In this document: in pieces, positions 8,672 through 17,534 of the stretch | Layout of the letters: every line of letters begins with the position of its first letter | Numbering within the stretch: position 1 is the first letter of the stretch | Assembly: GCF_018128545.1 (NCBI RefSeq) | Contig: NZ_JAGSND010000001.1 | Location: 110,153 to 174,152, forward strand | DNA from: Sinanaerobacter chloroacetimidivorans | GTDB taxonomy: Bacteria; Bacillota; Clostridia; Peptostreptococcales; Anaerovoracaceae | Direction of reading: 5' to 3' | Length of the DNA: 64,000 nt | Notes under the pieces: model-generated | What the model was told of the DNA's origin: nothing | The model's input: only the letters and a program-made list of their open reading frames with translations | Databases searched by the model: none | Program-made: the position numbers and the translations under genes

Positions 8672-9450
8672 TTGATCAGAATGAAAGAGAAATCCCGGTA
8701 ACCGTACCATATTCCTATAATGTTTACCAACTGTCAGCTAAGGAAAAAAGACGATTCCTATTATTATGCGGTACCGGATCAATGGCCTTGGCATTCTTAT
8801 TTTACCAAAACATCTTTTTATCCCTGGCTTTCGCAGGATTATCCTATCCCGGACTCAAACTCTACAGCAGCTATCTTATGGAAAAACGGAAAATGGAGTT
8901 AAACATGCAGTTTCGAGATGTCTTATATTCACTTTCCGCTTCCATATCTTCCGGCCGGCAGATGCCGGAAGCTTTATCTGAAGCCGAACAGAATATGAAG
9001 CTAATCTATCGGGAGAATGCTGTCATCGTAACAGAACTGTCTCAGATGGTAAAGCGGATATTTCAAAGCAGGGAATCTGAGGAAGATATCCTTGAAGATT
9101 TTGCAAAAAGAAGCGGTCTGGATGACATCATCAATTTTGTGGATATTTATTTAACCTGCAGAAAAACCGGCGGTGATTTTGTAAAAGTTATCAGGAAAGC
9201 TTCCGAAATGATTATGGACAAAATCACTATTGATCAGGAAATCCGTACATTAACGGCTCAAAAACGTTTTGAAATTAAGATCTTGACTTGTATACCCATT
9301 GCAATCGTTATATTTTTGAAAATTGTTTCCCCGGATTATTTGGCAGTCCTGTATCAGGGGATACAGGGAAGATTTCTGATGACACTTGCATTAATCGGAA
9401 TTGCAGCATCCTATTTATGGAGTATGAGGATTATAAAAATCCAGGTCTAA
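8668..9450 (+). CDS. tadB: TadB-like pilus assembly membrane protein
   Basis: A 260-aa T2SSF-domain protein, the inner-membrane platform of the Tad pilus. Two hydrophobic segments lie at ~residues 32-66, then a cytoplasmic helical domain with the family pattern LYSLSASISSGRQMPEALSE and FVDIYLTCRKTGGDFVKVI, then two C-terminal spans. The GTG start overlaps the tadA stop and AAAAGGAG lies 7 nt upstream. It pairs with the TadC-like protein encoded next. Confidence 0.88.
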   Translation: MIDQNEREIPVTVPYSYNVYQLSAKEKRRFLLLCGTGSMALAFLFYQNIFLSLAFAGLSYPGLKLYSSYLMEKRKMELNMQFRDVLYSLSASISSGRQMPEALSEAEQNMKLIYRENAVIVTELSQMVKRIFQSRESEEDILEDFAKRSGLDDIINFVDIYLTCRKTGGDFVKVIRKASEMIMDKITIDQEIRTLTAQKRFEIKILTCIPIAIVIFLKIVSPDYLAVLYQGIQGRFLMTLALIGIAASYLWSMRIIKIQV

Positions 9451-9468
9451 GTATGCAGGAGGCGAGTT

Positions 9469-10863
9469 ATGAGACTGAATGAGCTATCAATACTTCTCAA
9501 CAAAGCTGCCAAGAGGCTTCTTCCCATATTGCCCGATTCACTTACGGGATCCGCTGCAATCATAGAGCAAAAGCTGAAAATGCAGCATGGTGATAAAGAC
9601 TGTAATGAGTTGGTATATCAGAAAAAATTAGATTTACTGCGAAAATATCTGCTTATACTTTTGATTTTTATGATCTGTCTGATTGCACTGATGATCAATG
9701 CCTTTTGCTCAAAAAGTGATTTATCTGTTCTGAAAAGACCGGCATATGGGGAAATGGGGTATTCTACACCTGCTAAAGCTTATGTCACCTATGGAGAATA
9801 TAAAATTGATCAGGATATTGTATTAAAAACACTCCCTGCGCAATTGACAGAAGCAGAAAAAAGGCAAGCTCTGCTGGACTTCAAGGAAAAGCTTTCCGAT
9901 ATGATTCTAGGAGAAAACAAGGATCCTCATCATATTTCAAAGCCTTTAAAATTACTAACTGAGGATACGGCTTCAGGAATTAAAATACTTTGGGAATCAG
10001 AGAAACCGGAGATTATCAGCAGCAAAGGTGAAGTGAACCTAACGAAAGCGAAGAATGGCGAGACGGTATATCTTCATGCCGTGTTATCTCTCGGCGAACA
10101 GACGGAAGAGAAAATCATAGCCTTGGAGGTGGGTAAAGGAGCAACCAGAAAAGACTATGAAAAAAATTTGATTACCATACTGAATGAAAAGATTAAACAG
10201 TTAAATCAAAGCTCAGGGGCCGGTGACATGACACTTCCGGATACTCTTGGAGACGGGATTAAAGTCCGATGGGAGACTTCTGATTTTGGTGATATCACAT
10301 TCTTAATAGCCGCATGCTTCATTGCTATGATCATCGTTTTTATGAAAAGGTATGATCCCTTAGATAAAGAACTGAAACAAATAAAAGACTCTATTCTTGC
10401 CGACCTGCCTGAGTTTATAAACAAGTTGGTCCTGCTTTTAAATGCCGGACTTGTGGTAAGCAGTGCTCTTGAAAAAATTGCTAAAGATTATGAGAAATAT
10501 CAAATGAAAATGGAAGGCACAAAAAAGAATAAGAATACAAGGGTTTTATTCAGAGAACTTTGTGAAATGAATAAGCGTGTCAGTCAAACGAATACTTCTA
10601 TTATGAAAGAACTAAAAGATTATTCACAAAGATCGGGAGTAAGAGAATTGGTTCGTATAACTGCGATGATAGCTGACAATTTGAATAAAGGGAGTGCTTT
10701 GTCAGAAAAACTGGAAAGTGAGGGAGAACTCCTTTGGCTGAGCCGAAAAAAAAGGGCTGAGGAAAAAGGCCGGATCGTAGAGACAAAACTGACATTTCCT
10801 TTAGTGATTCTCCTGTTGGTATTAATTATGATAACGATTGCACCGGCATTAAACGAAATGTAA
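9469..10863 (+). CDS. tadC: TadC-like pilus protein with embedded Ig-like region
   Basis: A 464-aa protein, much longer than a usual TadC (~300 aa). A membrane span lies at ~residues 62-83 and a second at ~281-298. Between them is a ~200-residue region that should face outside and contains two Ig-like patterns of the atrophied bacterial Ig type (IKILWESEKPEIIS; IKVRWETSDFGDI). The C-terminal third is a T2SSF domain (DLPEFINKLVLLLNAGLVVS; ELVRITAMIADNLNKGSAL) ending in a membrane span. ATG 9469 has GCAGGAGG upstream. The fold of the inserted region is inferred. Confidence 0.82.
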   Translation: MRLNELSILLNKAAKRLLPILPDSLTGSAAIIEQKLKMQHGDKDCNELVYQKKLDLLRKYLLILLIFMICLIALMINAFCSKSDLSVLKRPAYGEMGYSTPAKAYVTYGEYKIDQDIVLKTLPAQLTEAEKRQALLDFKEKLSDMILGENKDPHHISKPLKLLTEDTASGIKILWESEKPEIISSKGEVNLTKAKNGETVYLHAVLSLGEQTEEKIIALEVGKGATRKDYEKNLITILNEKIKQLNQSSGAGDMTLPDTLGDGIKVRWETSDFGDITFLIAACFIAMIIVFMKRYDPLDKELKQIKDSILADLPEFINKLVLLLNAGLVVSSALEKIAKDYEKYQMKMEGTKKNKNTRVLFRELCEMNKRVSQTNTSIMKELKDYSQRSGVRELVRITAMIADNLNKGSALSEKLESEGELLWLSRKKRAEEKGRIVETKLTFPLVILLLVLIMITIAPALNEM

Positions 10864-10891
10864 GGGACTGAAAAAGAACGGAGGAATTAAA

Positions 10892-11053
10892 ATGACAAAA
10901 AAGAAGTTTATACAGAACAACAAAAAAGGCATGGAAATGGTCCAAGTTGCTATCTTAGTAGCAATCGCCATAGGACTTGGATTGATATTCAAAGATAAAA
11001 TAGGTGAATTTATCTCTGCAACCTTTGATAATCTTATGAACAGCGGGTTCTGA
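10892..11053 (+). CDS. Flp-type pilin (small, 53 aa)
   Basis: A 53-aa prepilin: short basic leader MTKKKFIQNNKKG, then MEMVQVAILVAIAIGLGLIF and a short polar tail. The leader ends in KKG, a prepilin-peptidase-type site, followed directly by a hydrophobic helix, as in Flp/Tad pilins and TadE-like small pilins of Clostridia. ATG 10892 has CGGAGG about 9 nt upstream. It is likely the main pilus subunit of this chromosomal Tad system. Confidence 0.82.
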   Translation: MTKKKFIQNNKKGMEMVQVAILVAIAIGLGLIFKDKIGEFISATFDNLMNSGF

Positions 11054-11058
11054 GACAA

Positions 11059-11460
11059 ATGAAACTAAAAACGAAAAAAGGCGCTGCGTTGGTTGAAGCC
11101 AGTATGATTTTCCCCTTGGTGATCGCCGGAGTCATGGCAGTACTTTACATTGTAATCGGATTGTATTCCGCACTGTCCCTGCAATCAAATCTCCATATAG
11201 CCCTGAGGCAGGAAGCCGGAAAACGATCTGAAACAGTCTGCCGAGAAAACGAAGTAAATGTATATGATATGGAAGAAAGTAAAATTGGATTACGGACTAT
11301 TATCTCCATGGAAGAGAAAAGAAATTACAGAACCAGCAGCCTGTTCAACAACAAAGTTTCCAGAACAGAGAAGGGGCAATCCTATGTAATTGATGAAGCG
11401 GATCTTGTCAGAAAAATTGCCATAGGAAAGGAGGTTTTGCAGTTTGAAATTTCTAAATAA
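11059..11460 (+). CDS. TadE-like pseudopilin
   Basis: A 133-aa protein with N-terminus MKLKTKKGAALVEASMIFPL and a following hydrophobic helix. This is the TadE pattern: a Gly cleavage site with Glu at position +5 (G|AALVE). The rest is a polar C-terminal domain. It starts 5 nt after the pilin stop and ends overlapping the next gene, so it is part of the same operon. Probably a minor pilin or pilus-assembly pseudopilin. Confidence 0.82.
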   Translation: MKLKTKKGAALVEASMIFPLVIAGVMAVLYIVIGLYSALSLQSNLHIALRQEAGKRSETVCRENEVNVYDMEESKIGLRTIISMEEKRNYRTSSLFNNKVSRTEKGQSYVIDEADLVRKIAIGKEVLQFEISK

Positions 11461-12706
11461 GCGAGGATCAACTACGGTTCTGCTTTCCCTGTTTCTGGCA
11501 TCCATGCTGGCTGTAATCGGCGTTTATCTGCATGCTGCATCAAAAGCAGCGGCCAGGAGTTATGTCGACGCTATTTTTGAATTGGCAGGAAAATCAATTT
11601 TATCGGAATATGATAGAAGACTGTTTGAGGAATATGGAGTTTTTGCGGTAAAAGCAGAAGAAAGCCAGGTTGAAAAGAAATTGGAATACTATGCTAAAAG
11701 CAGTTTTCATACCAATAAAGTTGAAGAATTTATAAAAAATAAAAAATATATCGATTTACTGAAACTAGATTTACAGGATGTAAAAGTTGATTTAAAAGAC
11801 TATTCACTGATAAATGTTGATGTGTTTGAAGAGCAGATACTGGACTTTATGAAATACAGAATCATTCAAAAAGTACTGCCGGGCAAGGAAACAAACCTGT
11901 CAGAAAGCCAATCACAGAGTACTCCCCAAACCATTTTAAGAAATCAAAAAATTATCGGGAGCTTGCCCTCCAATGGATATCAAGGAGGTAATCTGGATAT
12001 TAACAAGCTTCTGGATGAAGGAATTCCTACATTACAGGAAATAAAGGACTCGAGTCTTGAATGCTTCTATGTAAATGAATACATTTTAGATCAGTTTTTA
12101 CACCAAAGAAAGAATTCACTAGAAGAAAGAAAAACTTTTTTCCGTCATGAGGTGGAGTACATACTGACAGGAAAATGGAATGATGAAGAAAACTATAAAC
12201 ATGTCAGAAATAATCTGGTGATAATGCGAACTGCTTTGAACTTGACACATATATATGCAGATCCAGCCAAAAGAGAAGAGGTTCTGGCACTAGCTTCCGT
12301 GATGACACCCGGGCCGGAAGCTGTCGCAACTCAACTATTGCTTGCAACGGCCTGGGCAGGTGCTGAAGCCGAGAATGATGCAAGACTCCTTGAACAAGGA
12401 AAGAAAGTTGCCCTGATAAAGACCAGTGTCAATTGGTCTTTGGATTTTCAAAGCATTCTCTCCGGCATCGGCAATGGTTCTGCGGTTGAGCCTGAGCAAA
12501 TGAACGGAATGGATTATGAAGATTATATCAGAGTATTTTTATACTTTCTGAATCGAGAAATAAAACTCCTGCGATGCTTGGATTTGATACAGCTGAATAT
12601 GAAAGGGAATTACGGAGAAGAGTTTGATCTGAGAAATTATTATGGAGGATTACAATTTGAAGCTTTTGTTCAGGGCAGAAAATATGCATTTCGTCAAAAA
12701 TTCTAA
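11444..12706 (+). CDS. Tad-locus protein with N-terminal pseudopilin-like helix (DUF5702-like)
   Basis: A 420-aa protein starting MKFLNKRGSTTVLLSLFLAS, a basic leader with Gly and then one membrane helix, with a ~390-residue extracellular alpha-helical domain. It resembles DUF5702-type proteins found in Tad loci of Clostridia (family name from memory). The start is TTG 11444 with AAAGGAGG about 9 nt upstream, overlapping the TadE-like stop. Likely a cell-surface component of the pilus; function unknown. Confidence 0.65.
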   Translation: MKFLNKRGSTTVLLSLFLASMLAVIGVYLHAASKAAARSYVDAIFELAGKSILSEYDRRLFEEYGVFAVKAEESQVEKKLEYYAKSSFHTNKVEEFIKNKKYIDLLKLDLQDVKVDLKDYSLINVDVFEEQILDFMKYRIIQKVLPGKETNLSESQSQSTPQTILRNQKIIGSLPSNGYQGGNLDINKLLDEGIPTLQEIKDSSLECFYVNEYILDQFLHQRKNSLEERKTFFRHEVEYILTGKWNDEENYKHVRNNLVIMRTALNLTHIYADPAKREEVLALASVMTPGPEAVATQLLLATAWAGAEAENDARLLEQGKKVALIKTSVNWSLDFQSILSGIGNGSAVEPEQMNGMDYEDYIRVFLYFLNREIKLLRCLDLIQLNMKGNYGEEFDLRNYYGGLQFEAFVQGRKYAFRQKF

Positions 12707-13451
12707 AAGAGGTTTTATTGCTGTGGAAGCAGCCATTATACTTCCTATTTTTCTTATCGGTGTTTTAACCTTTGCATATCTCATCAAGCTGGTAACCGTT
12801 CAGGAAGCCGTTATGCACGCCTTTACTGACGAAGCAAAAAGGCTGAGTGCGGAAGCTTCTTTTTATCCCATTGACCCATTTTTTAAATCGAGACTGGCAA
12901 ATAGAATCTATGGGGAAAATCCCATTGATGTGAAGAATATAGACATAGACAATTATCAATATCTGTACAATATCAGCGGAGCTGCCGGTATGATCTCGGT
13001 TGATCTTAACTATCAGGTTGATATCAGACTCCCCATAACATTTTACAACGATTTACCGATTTATGAGAAGCTTGTCTTCAGAGGTTTTATTGGGGCCGAA
13101 GAAGATTGGGAACCTATGCCCTTCGAAGATATGGAAAAGGAAACCGACTCCCAGCTTGTTTGGATTTTTCCAAGAGCCGGAGGACGATACCATGGCGAAG
13201 ACTGCACCTATATTTCTGCAGATCCAAGAGAAATGCTTTTGTCTGGGAAGGTAAGGAGTCAATACAAACCTTGCAGCATTTGTAAGCCTTCGGAAATAAA
13301 GAATGGTAATTTTGTTTACTGCTTTATAAAATCAGGAGAAGTTTATCATAGAGGCAGCTGCCCGGTGGTCGACAGATACGTTATATCAATCGAAAAAGAA
13401 GAAGCAATTGAGAGAGGATATACCCCTTGTCTCAAATGCGGCGGGAATTAA
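12657..13451 (+). CDS. TadE-like protein with two Ada-type cysteine motifs
   Basis: A 264-aa protein. The leader SKRG is followed by FIAVEAAIILPIFLIGVLTF, a TadE-type site with Glu at +5. After a beta-rich middle, the C-terminus has two repeats with the pattern YH-x3-C ... PC-x2-C: RYHGEDC...YKPCSIC and VYHRGSC...YTPCLKC. This resembles the metal-binding Cys motif of Ada-type domains and could bind Zn or form disulfides outside the cell. The TTG start at 12657 is preferred (GGAGG at 12643-12647); ATG 12642 or 12684 are alternatives. The 5' end overlaps the previous gene by 50 nt. Confidence 0.75.
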   Translation: MKLLFRAENMHFVKNSKRGFIAVEAAIILPIFLIGVLTFAYLIKLVTVQEAVMHAFTDEAKRLSAEASFYPIDPFFKSRLANRIYGENPIDVKNIDIDNYQYLYNISGAAGMISVDLNYQVDIRLPITFYNDLPIYEKLVFRGFIGAEEDWEPMPFEDMEKETDSQLVWIFPRAGGRYHGEDCTYISADPREMLLSGKVRSQYKPCSICKPSEIKNGNFVYCFIKSGEVYHRGSCPVVDRYVISIEKEEAIERGYTPCLKCGGN

Positions 13452-13461
13452 AGGAGAAGGA

Positions 13462-14493
13462 ATGGAAAGACACCTGGAAAGAGATTACGTTAATATTCGA
13501 TCTCATCATTTCGATAGGGAGAATGATCCTGAAACTGAAGAGCCAAAGACGACTTCAAGCGGGAGCGGGGAATTTATCGCTATTGGGAATATCACGTGTA
13601 AAATTGAAGAAATTTTAGGGAAAAGAAGATTTTGTCTGGAAAAAGGACAAAGTGGATTATTGGAGTTTGAAAAGAAAATGTTGATGCTGCACAGCTGTCC
13701 TTATATTTTGCCTGTCAATATGCTGCAAGTGGATGGCTTTGATCAGGTCTATTACGATTTCACAGGATACCTGACTGTTGAGGAATATGTTTGCAGGTTT
13801 AAAAATAAAATTCCGGCAAGGGACAAGCATCTTTATGTAGAGGATTCCATTAAAATTATTGCCAATCTCTTGAGAAGCCTGAAAGGAGCAGAACTGTATT
13901 TGCTTAGTACAGATAGAATCCCGCTGCTTACAGAAACAATTTTTGTGAACCTAAAGACCAGGGAAGTGGCCTTTGCATTTATTCCATCGCTTACCGGCCA
14001 GAATCCATTCCAAAGCAGAATCGTAGGACTGATTGAAAATATGGAAGCATTGTATGGTGAGGAAACTCTGGGAAGCCATTTTTCAATTATGAAGGAAAGA
14101 ATTTACGACAGTAACCCCGGGCTGGACGGAATGCTGCGGATAATAGGGATGATTCAAAGGGAATCCGGATACATAGAATGGACAAATGACGTATTTCGCA
14201 AGGATGAACCGGTAGAGTCAACCGAGGAATGGAAGGAATCAAATTCATCTTCCATACAGAAAAAGAATACGGAGGGCTCCAGGCTTGGAAAAAATAAGAG
14301 TAAATTAATCTTGATTCAAGTTGTAATTTTTATCATACTGTCAGGGATATATCTGTCGGGGTTGCTTGATACAGTGGATTTTTATGGATTTTCAGCAATT
14401 ACAACAGGAGTTGATTTGTGGCTGGTAAGGAGTATCCAAACAGCAGATAAATCAGAAAAGAAGGATAGAAAAAAACTTGTATTTTCAAAATAA
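13462..14493 (+). CDS. DUF6382-like Tad-operon protein with C-terminal membrane span
   Basis: A 343-aa protein. Residues ~35-230 match the DUF6382-type domain found at the ends of Tad operons in Clostridia (FCLEKGQSGLLEFEKKMLML, CPYILPVNMLQVDG), by memory of the family. A hydrophobic segment follows at ~285-305 and a charged tail. Family members often carry an FHA domain at the C-terminus; none is seen here. ATG 13462 has AAAGGAGAAGG upstream. Last gene of the operon before a terminator. Role unknown, perhaps regulation of pilus assembly. Confidence 0.65.
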   Translation: MERHLERDYVNIRSHHFDRENDPETEEPKTTSSGSGEFIAIGNITCKIEEILGKRRFCLEKGQSGLLEFEKKMLMLHSCPYILPVNMLQVDGFDQVYYDFTGYLTVEEYVCRFKNKIPARDKHLYVEDSIKIIANLLRSLKGAELYLLSTDRIPLLTETIFVNLKTREVAFAFIPSLTGQNPFQSRIVGLIENMEALYGEETLGSHFSIMKERIYDSNPGLDGMLRIIGMIQRESGYIEWTNDVFRKDEPVESTEEWKESNSSSIQKKNTEGSRLGKNKSKLILIQVVIFIILSGIYLSGLLDTVDFYGFSAITTGVDLWLVRSIQTADKSEKKDRKKLVFSK

Positions 14494-14494
14494 A

Positions 14495-14521
14495 AAGCCG
14501 AGCAATTTGCTCGGCTAGTTT
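14495..14521 (+). terminator. Terminator of the Tad operon
   Basis: GCCGAGC (14497-14503) and GCTCGGC (14509-14515) form a 7-bp stem around AATTT, with an A-rich left flank and TAGTTT on the right. It lies 3 nt after the last stop codon. Confidence 0.75.
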
Positions 14522-14549
14522 ACGATGTTAGTATGAGATATTTTGCAGA

Positions 14550-14717
14550 TTATCTGTCGTTTCTGAACTGACGTCTTTCGTTCTTTTTCTTGTCTCTGCA
14601 TTCCTTACATCTTTTTGGTTCGTTATCAAAACCTTTTTCCTTATAGAATTCCTGTTCTCCAACTGTGAATACGAAATCCTTTCCGCAGTCCTGACATACG
14701 AGTGTTCTGTCTTCCAT
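14550..14717 (-). CDS. Small zinc-ribbon protein (55 aa)
   Basis: A 55-aa protein: MEDRTLVCQDCGKDFVFTVG at the start, then KRCKECRDKKKNERRQ near the end. Two CxxC pairs (CQDC and CKEC) frame a zinc ribbon of the type annotated as zinc-ribbon domain-containing protein in Firmicutes. The C-terminus is highly basic, suggesting nucleic-acid contact. The start CAT (14715-14717) has a GGAGG ribosome-binding site on the minus strand. Function unknown. Confidence 0.85.
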   Translation of the reverse strand: MEDRTLVCQDCGKDFVFTVGEQEFYKEKGFDNEPKRCKECRDKKKNERRQFRNDR

Positions 14718-15076
14718 TGATTTTCCTCCAGATTTTTAAAAAAAAATAATTTTTTAATATTTAAAATAGGTGATGGAGACGATTTCCCAAAAAGATGATC
14801 GAGCCATTGTATTTTAAATATCTCTGTAGATATTATATCGGTTATTGGAGTTTCTGTCCACTAATAATTTGAAAAAATATTACATTATGAGAAAAATATT
14901 TTTTTTTCTTCCACAAAAATATAAAGAATCGAAAATTATTTTTTATTTCTTAGAAAGATCATTTTATAAATTGACAGAAAAGATTCCTATTTATTTTTCT
15001 TTTATTTACTTCAGTTATCAAGTATAATTATTCTCATAGAAGTATAATAACTTACAATACGGGGGGACTTGTGCTT

Positions 15077-15337
15077 ATGAGAAATTTTTTAGAGAACTGG
15101 AATTATAAAAAACATGCAGTAACGATTACAGGATTATATTTGGGTGCTTCTATTCTTGGAAATGCCTTCTTTGGGAAAAAAATTCCTGAGGATGAGAAAT
15201 CATTGAACCCGGTTGCGGTATGTAAGAAGCTAACTAAAAAGCAATGGATATTTAATGGAATTTTGACCGGAATGTATTGTATTGATATGAGTGCAACTTA
15301 TTGTGTTTTAAATTATTTCAAAAAGCAATTTAAATAG
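15077..15337 (+). CDS. Hypothetical protein, 86 aa
   Basis: Unrecognised small protein with two moderately hydrophobic segments (ITGLYLGASILGNAFFG; WIFNGILTGMYCIDMSATYC), probably membrane-associated. ATG 15077 is favoured over GTG 15071 because GGGGGGA (15061-15067) sits at proper distance. A terminator follows it (15373-15399). The upstream region (14718-15076) is AT-rich and otherwise empty. Confidence 0.6.
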   Translation: MRNFLENWNYKKHAVTITGLYLGASILGNAFFGKKIPEDEKSLNPVAVCKKLTKKQWIFNGILTGMYCIDMSATYCVLNYFKKQFK

Positions 15338-15372
15338 TCAATAAGAGGGTATTACATATAAGCAGAATCAAC

Positions 15373-15399
15373 AAGACAGCACTTCTGTGCTGTCTTTTA
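15373..15399 (+). terminator. Rho-independent terminator
   Basis: AAGACAGCAC, loop TTCT, GTGCTGTCTTTT: a perfect stem with T run, just before the DUF5685 gene. Confidence 0.85.
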
Positions 15400-15410
15400 G
15401 AAAGGTACCT

Positions 15411-16316
15411 ATGCTGGGCTATATTACACCGGACAAGCCGGAACTGAAAATAAAAGAATTTGAGATCTATGGAGGATATTACTGTGGTATATGCAGATCG
15501 ATAGGCAGAAGATACGGTCAGCTTCCCCGGCTAGTATTAAGTTACGACTCTGTTTTATTGGCACTGCTGCATGCAGGTATTCATCCGGAATCTGATAACA
15601 TTCAGATATCCAGGTGTATGGTTCATCCTCTGAAAAAAAGGACCATCGTTACCGACAGTCCGGAAATTGATAATGCTGCGGACATTTTACTGTTGCTTGC
15701 CTATTATAAGTTTCAGGATGATGCCAAGGATAAAAAAAGCAAAACTGCGGCAATTGGTGCTGCCTATCTGAATTCAGTTTATAAGAAACTTTATGAAAAG
15801 AGACCTGAGCAGTGCAGGGAGGTGCAAAACCGGCTTCGAGAGCTGGCACTGTTAGAGGAGGAACATTGTTCCTCTATTGACCGTGCTGCAGAACCATTTG
15901 CAAAATTAATGGAAGAAGTTTTTGATCCGGGAACTCTTTTGATTCATTCCCGGTTCTGTGATGAAGAGATGAAAGCAATCTATAGAAGAATCGGTTATCA
16001 TTTAGGAAAATGGATCTATATAGTGGATGCTTTTGACGATATTGAAGAGAATATTAATGATCAGTCTTATAATCCGATTTTATGCCAGTTTCAGTATGAT
16101 GAAAAAAAAGAATCCCCGAATGATTTCAGGATACGGGTTCGCGATAGAATTGAAATGAATTTGATGCTTTATCTTGCTGAAACGGCCAAATGCTGCAAGC
16201 AGCTGGAAATACAGAAAAACAAAGGTTTAATAGATAATATTATTTATCTTGGCCTGTTACGAAAGACAGAGGAAATACTTAAGAAAGGAAACACAGAAGA
16301 TGCAAAATCCATATGA
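15411..16316 (+). CDS. DUF5685 family protein
   Basis: A 301-aa protein matching DUF5685 by its N-terminus ([20 protein letters not shown]) and the cysteine pattern [15 protein letters not shown], with further conserved Cys (ISRCMVHP) and an acidic [17 protein letters not shown] stretch. This family occurs in Clostridia next to J-domain proteins, as here. Function is unknown; the Cys/Asp pattern suggests a metal-binding helical protein. ATG 15411 has AAAGG upstream. It overlaps the J-domain gene by 17 nt. Confidence 0.8.
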   Translation: MLGYITPDKPELKIKEFEIYGGYYCGICRSIGRRYGQLPRLVLSYDSVLLALLHAGIHPESDNIQISRCMVHPLKKRTIVTDSPEIDNAADILLLLAYYKFQDDAKDKKSKTAAIGAAYLNSVYKKLYEKRPEQCREVQNRLRELALLEEEHCSSIDRAAEPFAKLMEEVFDPGTLLIHSRFCDEEMKAIYRRIGYHLGKWIYIVDAFDDIEENINDQSYNPILCQFQYDEKKESPNDFRIRVRDRIEMNLMLYLAETAKCCKQLEIQKNKGLIDNIIYLGLLRKTEEILKKGNTEDAKSI

Positions 16317-16887
16317 GGTGTTAGGAGTTAAAGAAGGGGCAAGTCAGGAAGAAATCAAGGCTGCTTATAGGGAACAAGTAAAGAAATATCATCCCGATAA
16401 ATATCATGATAATCCCTTATACGAGTTAGCAGAAGAAAAACTTCAGGAAATTAATGAAGCTTACGAATATTTGATGAAAAATAATGGCCATAGCGGCTAT
16501 GAAAATTATTCGAAATCATCCAGCAACAGAGGCTATTCAAGCGGCAGCCCTGAATTTGAAGAAATCAGAAAAATGATAGACAGAGGAAACGTCCCGGGTG
16601 CTGAAGCTATGCTGCACCGAGTACGCACAAGAAATGCAGAGTGGTTTTTTTTGAATGGAATGATTTCATTAAGAAAAGGCTGGTATGATGACGCAATGAC
16701 CAATGTGCAGACTGCAATTTCTATGGATCCTAATAATGGAGAATATAGAACTGCTTTAAATAGTATAATGTCAGCAGGAAATGGATATCGTACAGCAGCC
16801 TATGGCAGAGGGTATACAAACAATGATGATTTATGCAGACTGCTGCAGTGTTATTGCTGTGCTGATGCATTGTGTGACTGTATTTAA
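16300..16887 (+). CDS. J-domain (DnaJ-like) protein
   Basis: A 195-aa co-chaperone-type protein. Residues 1-65 form a J domain with the HPD motif ([12 protein letters not shown]) that stimulates Hsp70 ATPase. A Ser/Gly/Tyr-rich linker follows, then a TPR-like helical region ([20 protein letters not shown]) and a cysteine-rich tail ([14 protein letters not shown]). There is no DnaJ zinc finger, so it is not the housekeeping DnaJ. ATG 16300 has AAAGGAAAC upstream. Probably works with the overlapping DUF5685 protein. Confidence 0.88.
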   Translation: MQNPYEVLGVKEGASQEEIKAAYREQVKKYHPDKYHDNPLYELAEEKLQEINEAYEYLMKNNGHSGYENYSKSSSNRGYSSGSPEFEEIRKMIDRGNVPGAEAMLHRVRTRNAEWFFLNGMISLRKGWYDDAMTNVQTAISMDPNNGEYRTALNSIMSAGNGYRTAAYGRGYTNNDDLCRLLQCYCCADALCDCI

Positions 16888-16928
16888 AAGATCAAAAAAA
16901 TTCTGTAAAAGCAGAGAAGGAGTATTCT

Positions 16929-17453
16929 GTGGTAGAAAAACAGAGCAAATCAACGCGATCGGTAGCAGTAGGCGGCATTTTTCTTGCGCTTTCCATCGCT
17001 ACTTTATATGCGGCCACGTTTATCCCCGGAATTGAACTGACCTTGTATACAATCAGTTCTTTTTATGTTGCCTTTATCCTGATAGAAACCGGACCCGGAG
17101 GGGGTCTGCTGTTTTACACAGCATCCTTGCTGTTATCAGCACTGCTGATACCCAATAAGATCGGGCTGATTCCCTACGCCATGTTTTTCGGCCTTTATGG
17201 AATTGTGAAATACTATATTGAATACAGCAAAAAGCTTCCAATGGCAGCGGAGATCCTATTGAAACTATTATTTTTCAATATTTCGATAGGAATTGGTCTT
17301 GTATTCTTTAAAGAACTGTTTTTAGGTGCTTTTCAGGTCCCTGATTTGGCATTCCCGATTCTGGCGGCTGGCGCCCAAATCTTCTTCCTTTTTTATGATT
17401 ATTTATTTACCTTAGCGATCGGATTTTATCTGAAAACGAGACCAAGAGCTTAG
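16929..17453 (+). CDS. Integral membrane protein
   Basis: A 174-aa hydrophobic protein with about five predicted membrane spans (for example VAVGGIFLALSIATLYAATF, LLFYTASLLLSALLI, ILAAGAQIFFLFYDYLFTLA). Size and topology recall ECF-type S components or other small transport subunits, but no motif decides. GTG 16929 with AGAAGGAGT upstream is the likely start. It lies between the J-domain and SPOR genes in the same direction. Confidence 0.7.
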   Translation: MVEKQSKSTRSVAVGGIFLALSIATLYAATFIPGIELTLYTISSFYVAFILIETGPGGGLLFYTASLLLSALLIPNKIGLIPYAMFFGLYGIVKYYIEYSKKLPMAAEILLKLLFFNISIGIGLVFFKELFLGAFQVPDLAFPILAAGAQIFFLFYDYLFTLAIGFYLKTRPRA

Positions 17454-17534
17454 TCATATTTTCCTCTCCTCCTGAATAAATATAGCAATATAGAATGAAA
17501 CGCTATGAAATGGTACGGAGGAAAGAGGGATCTT

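Noticed and set aside
14845..15027. 60-codon ORF rich in Phe, Tyr and Lys
   Set aside because: It lies in very AT-rich DNA with no ribosome-binding site, and its composition follows base bias; treated as fortuitous.
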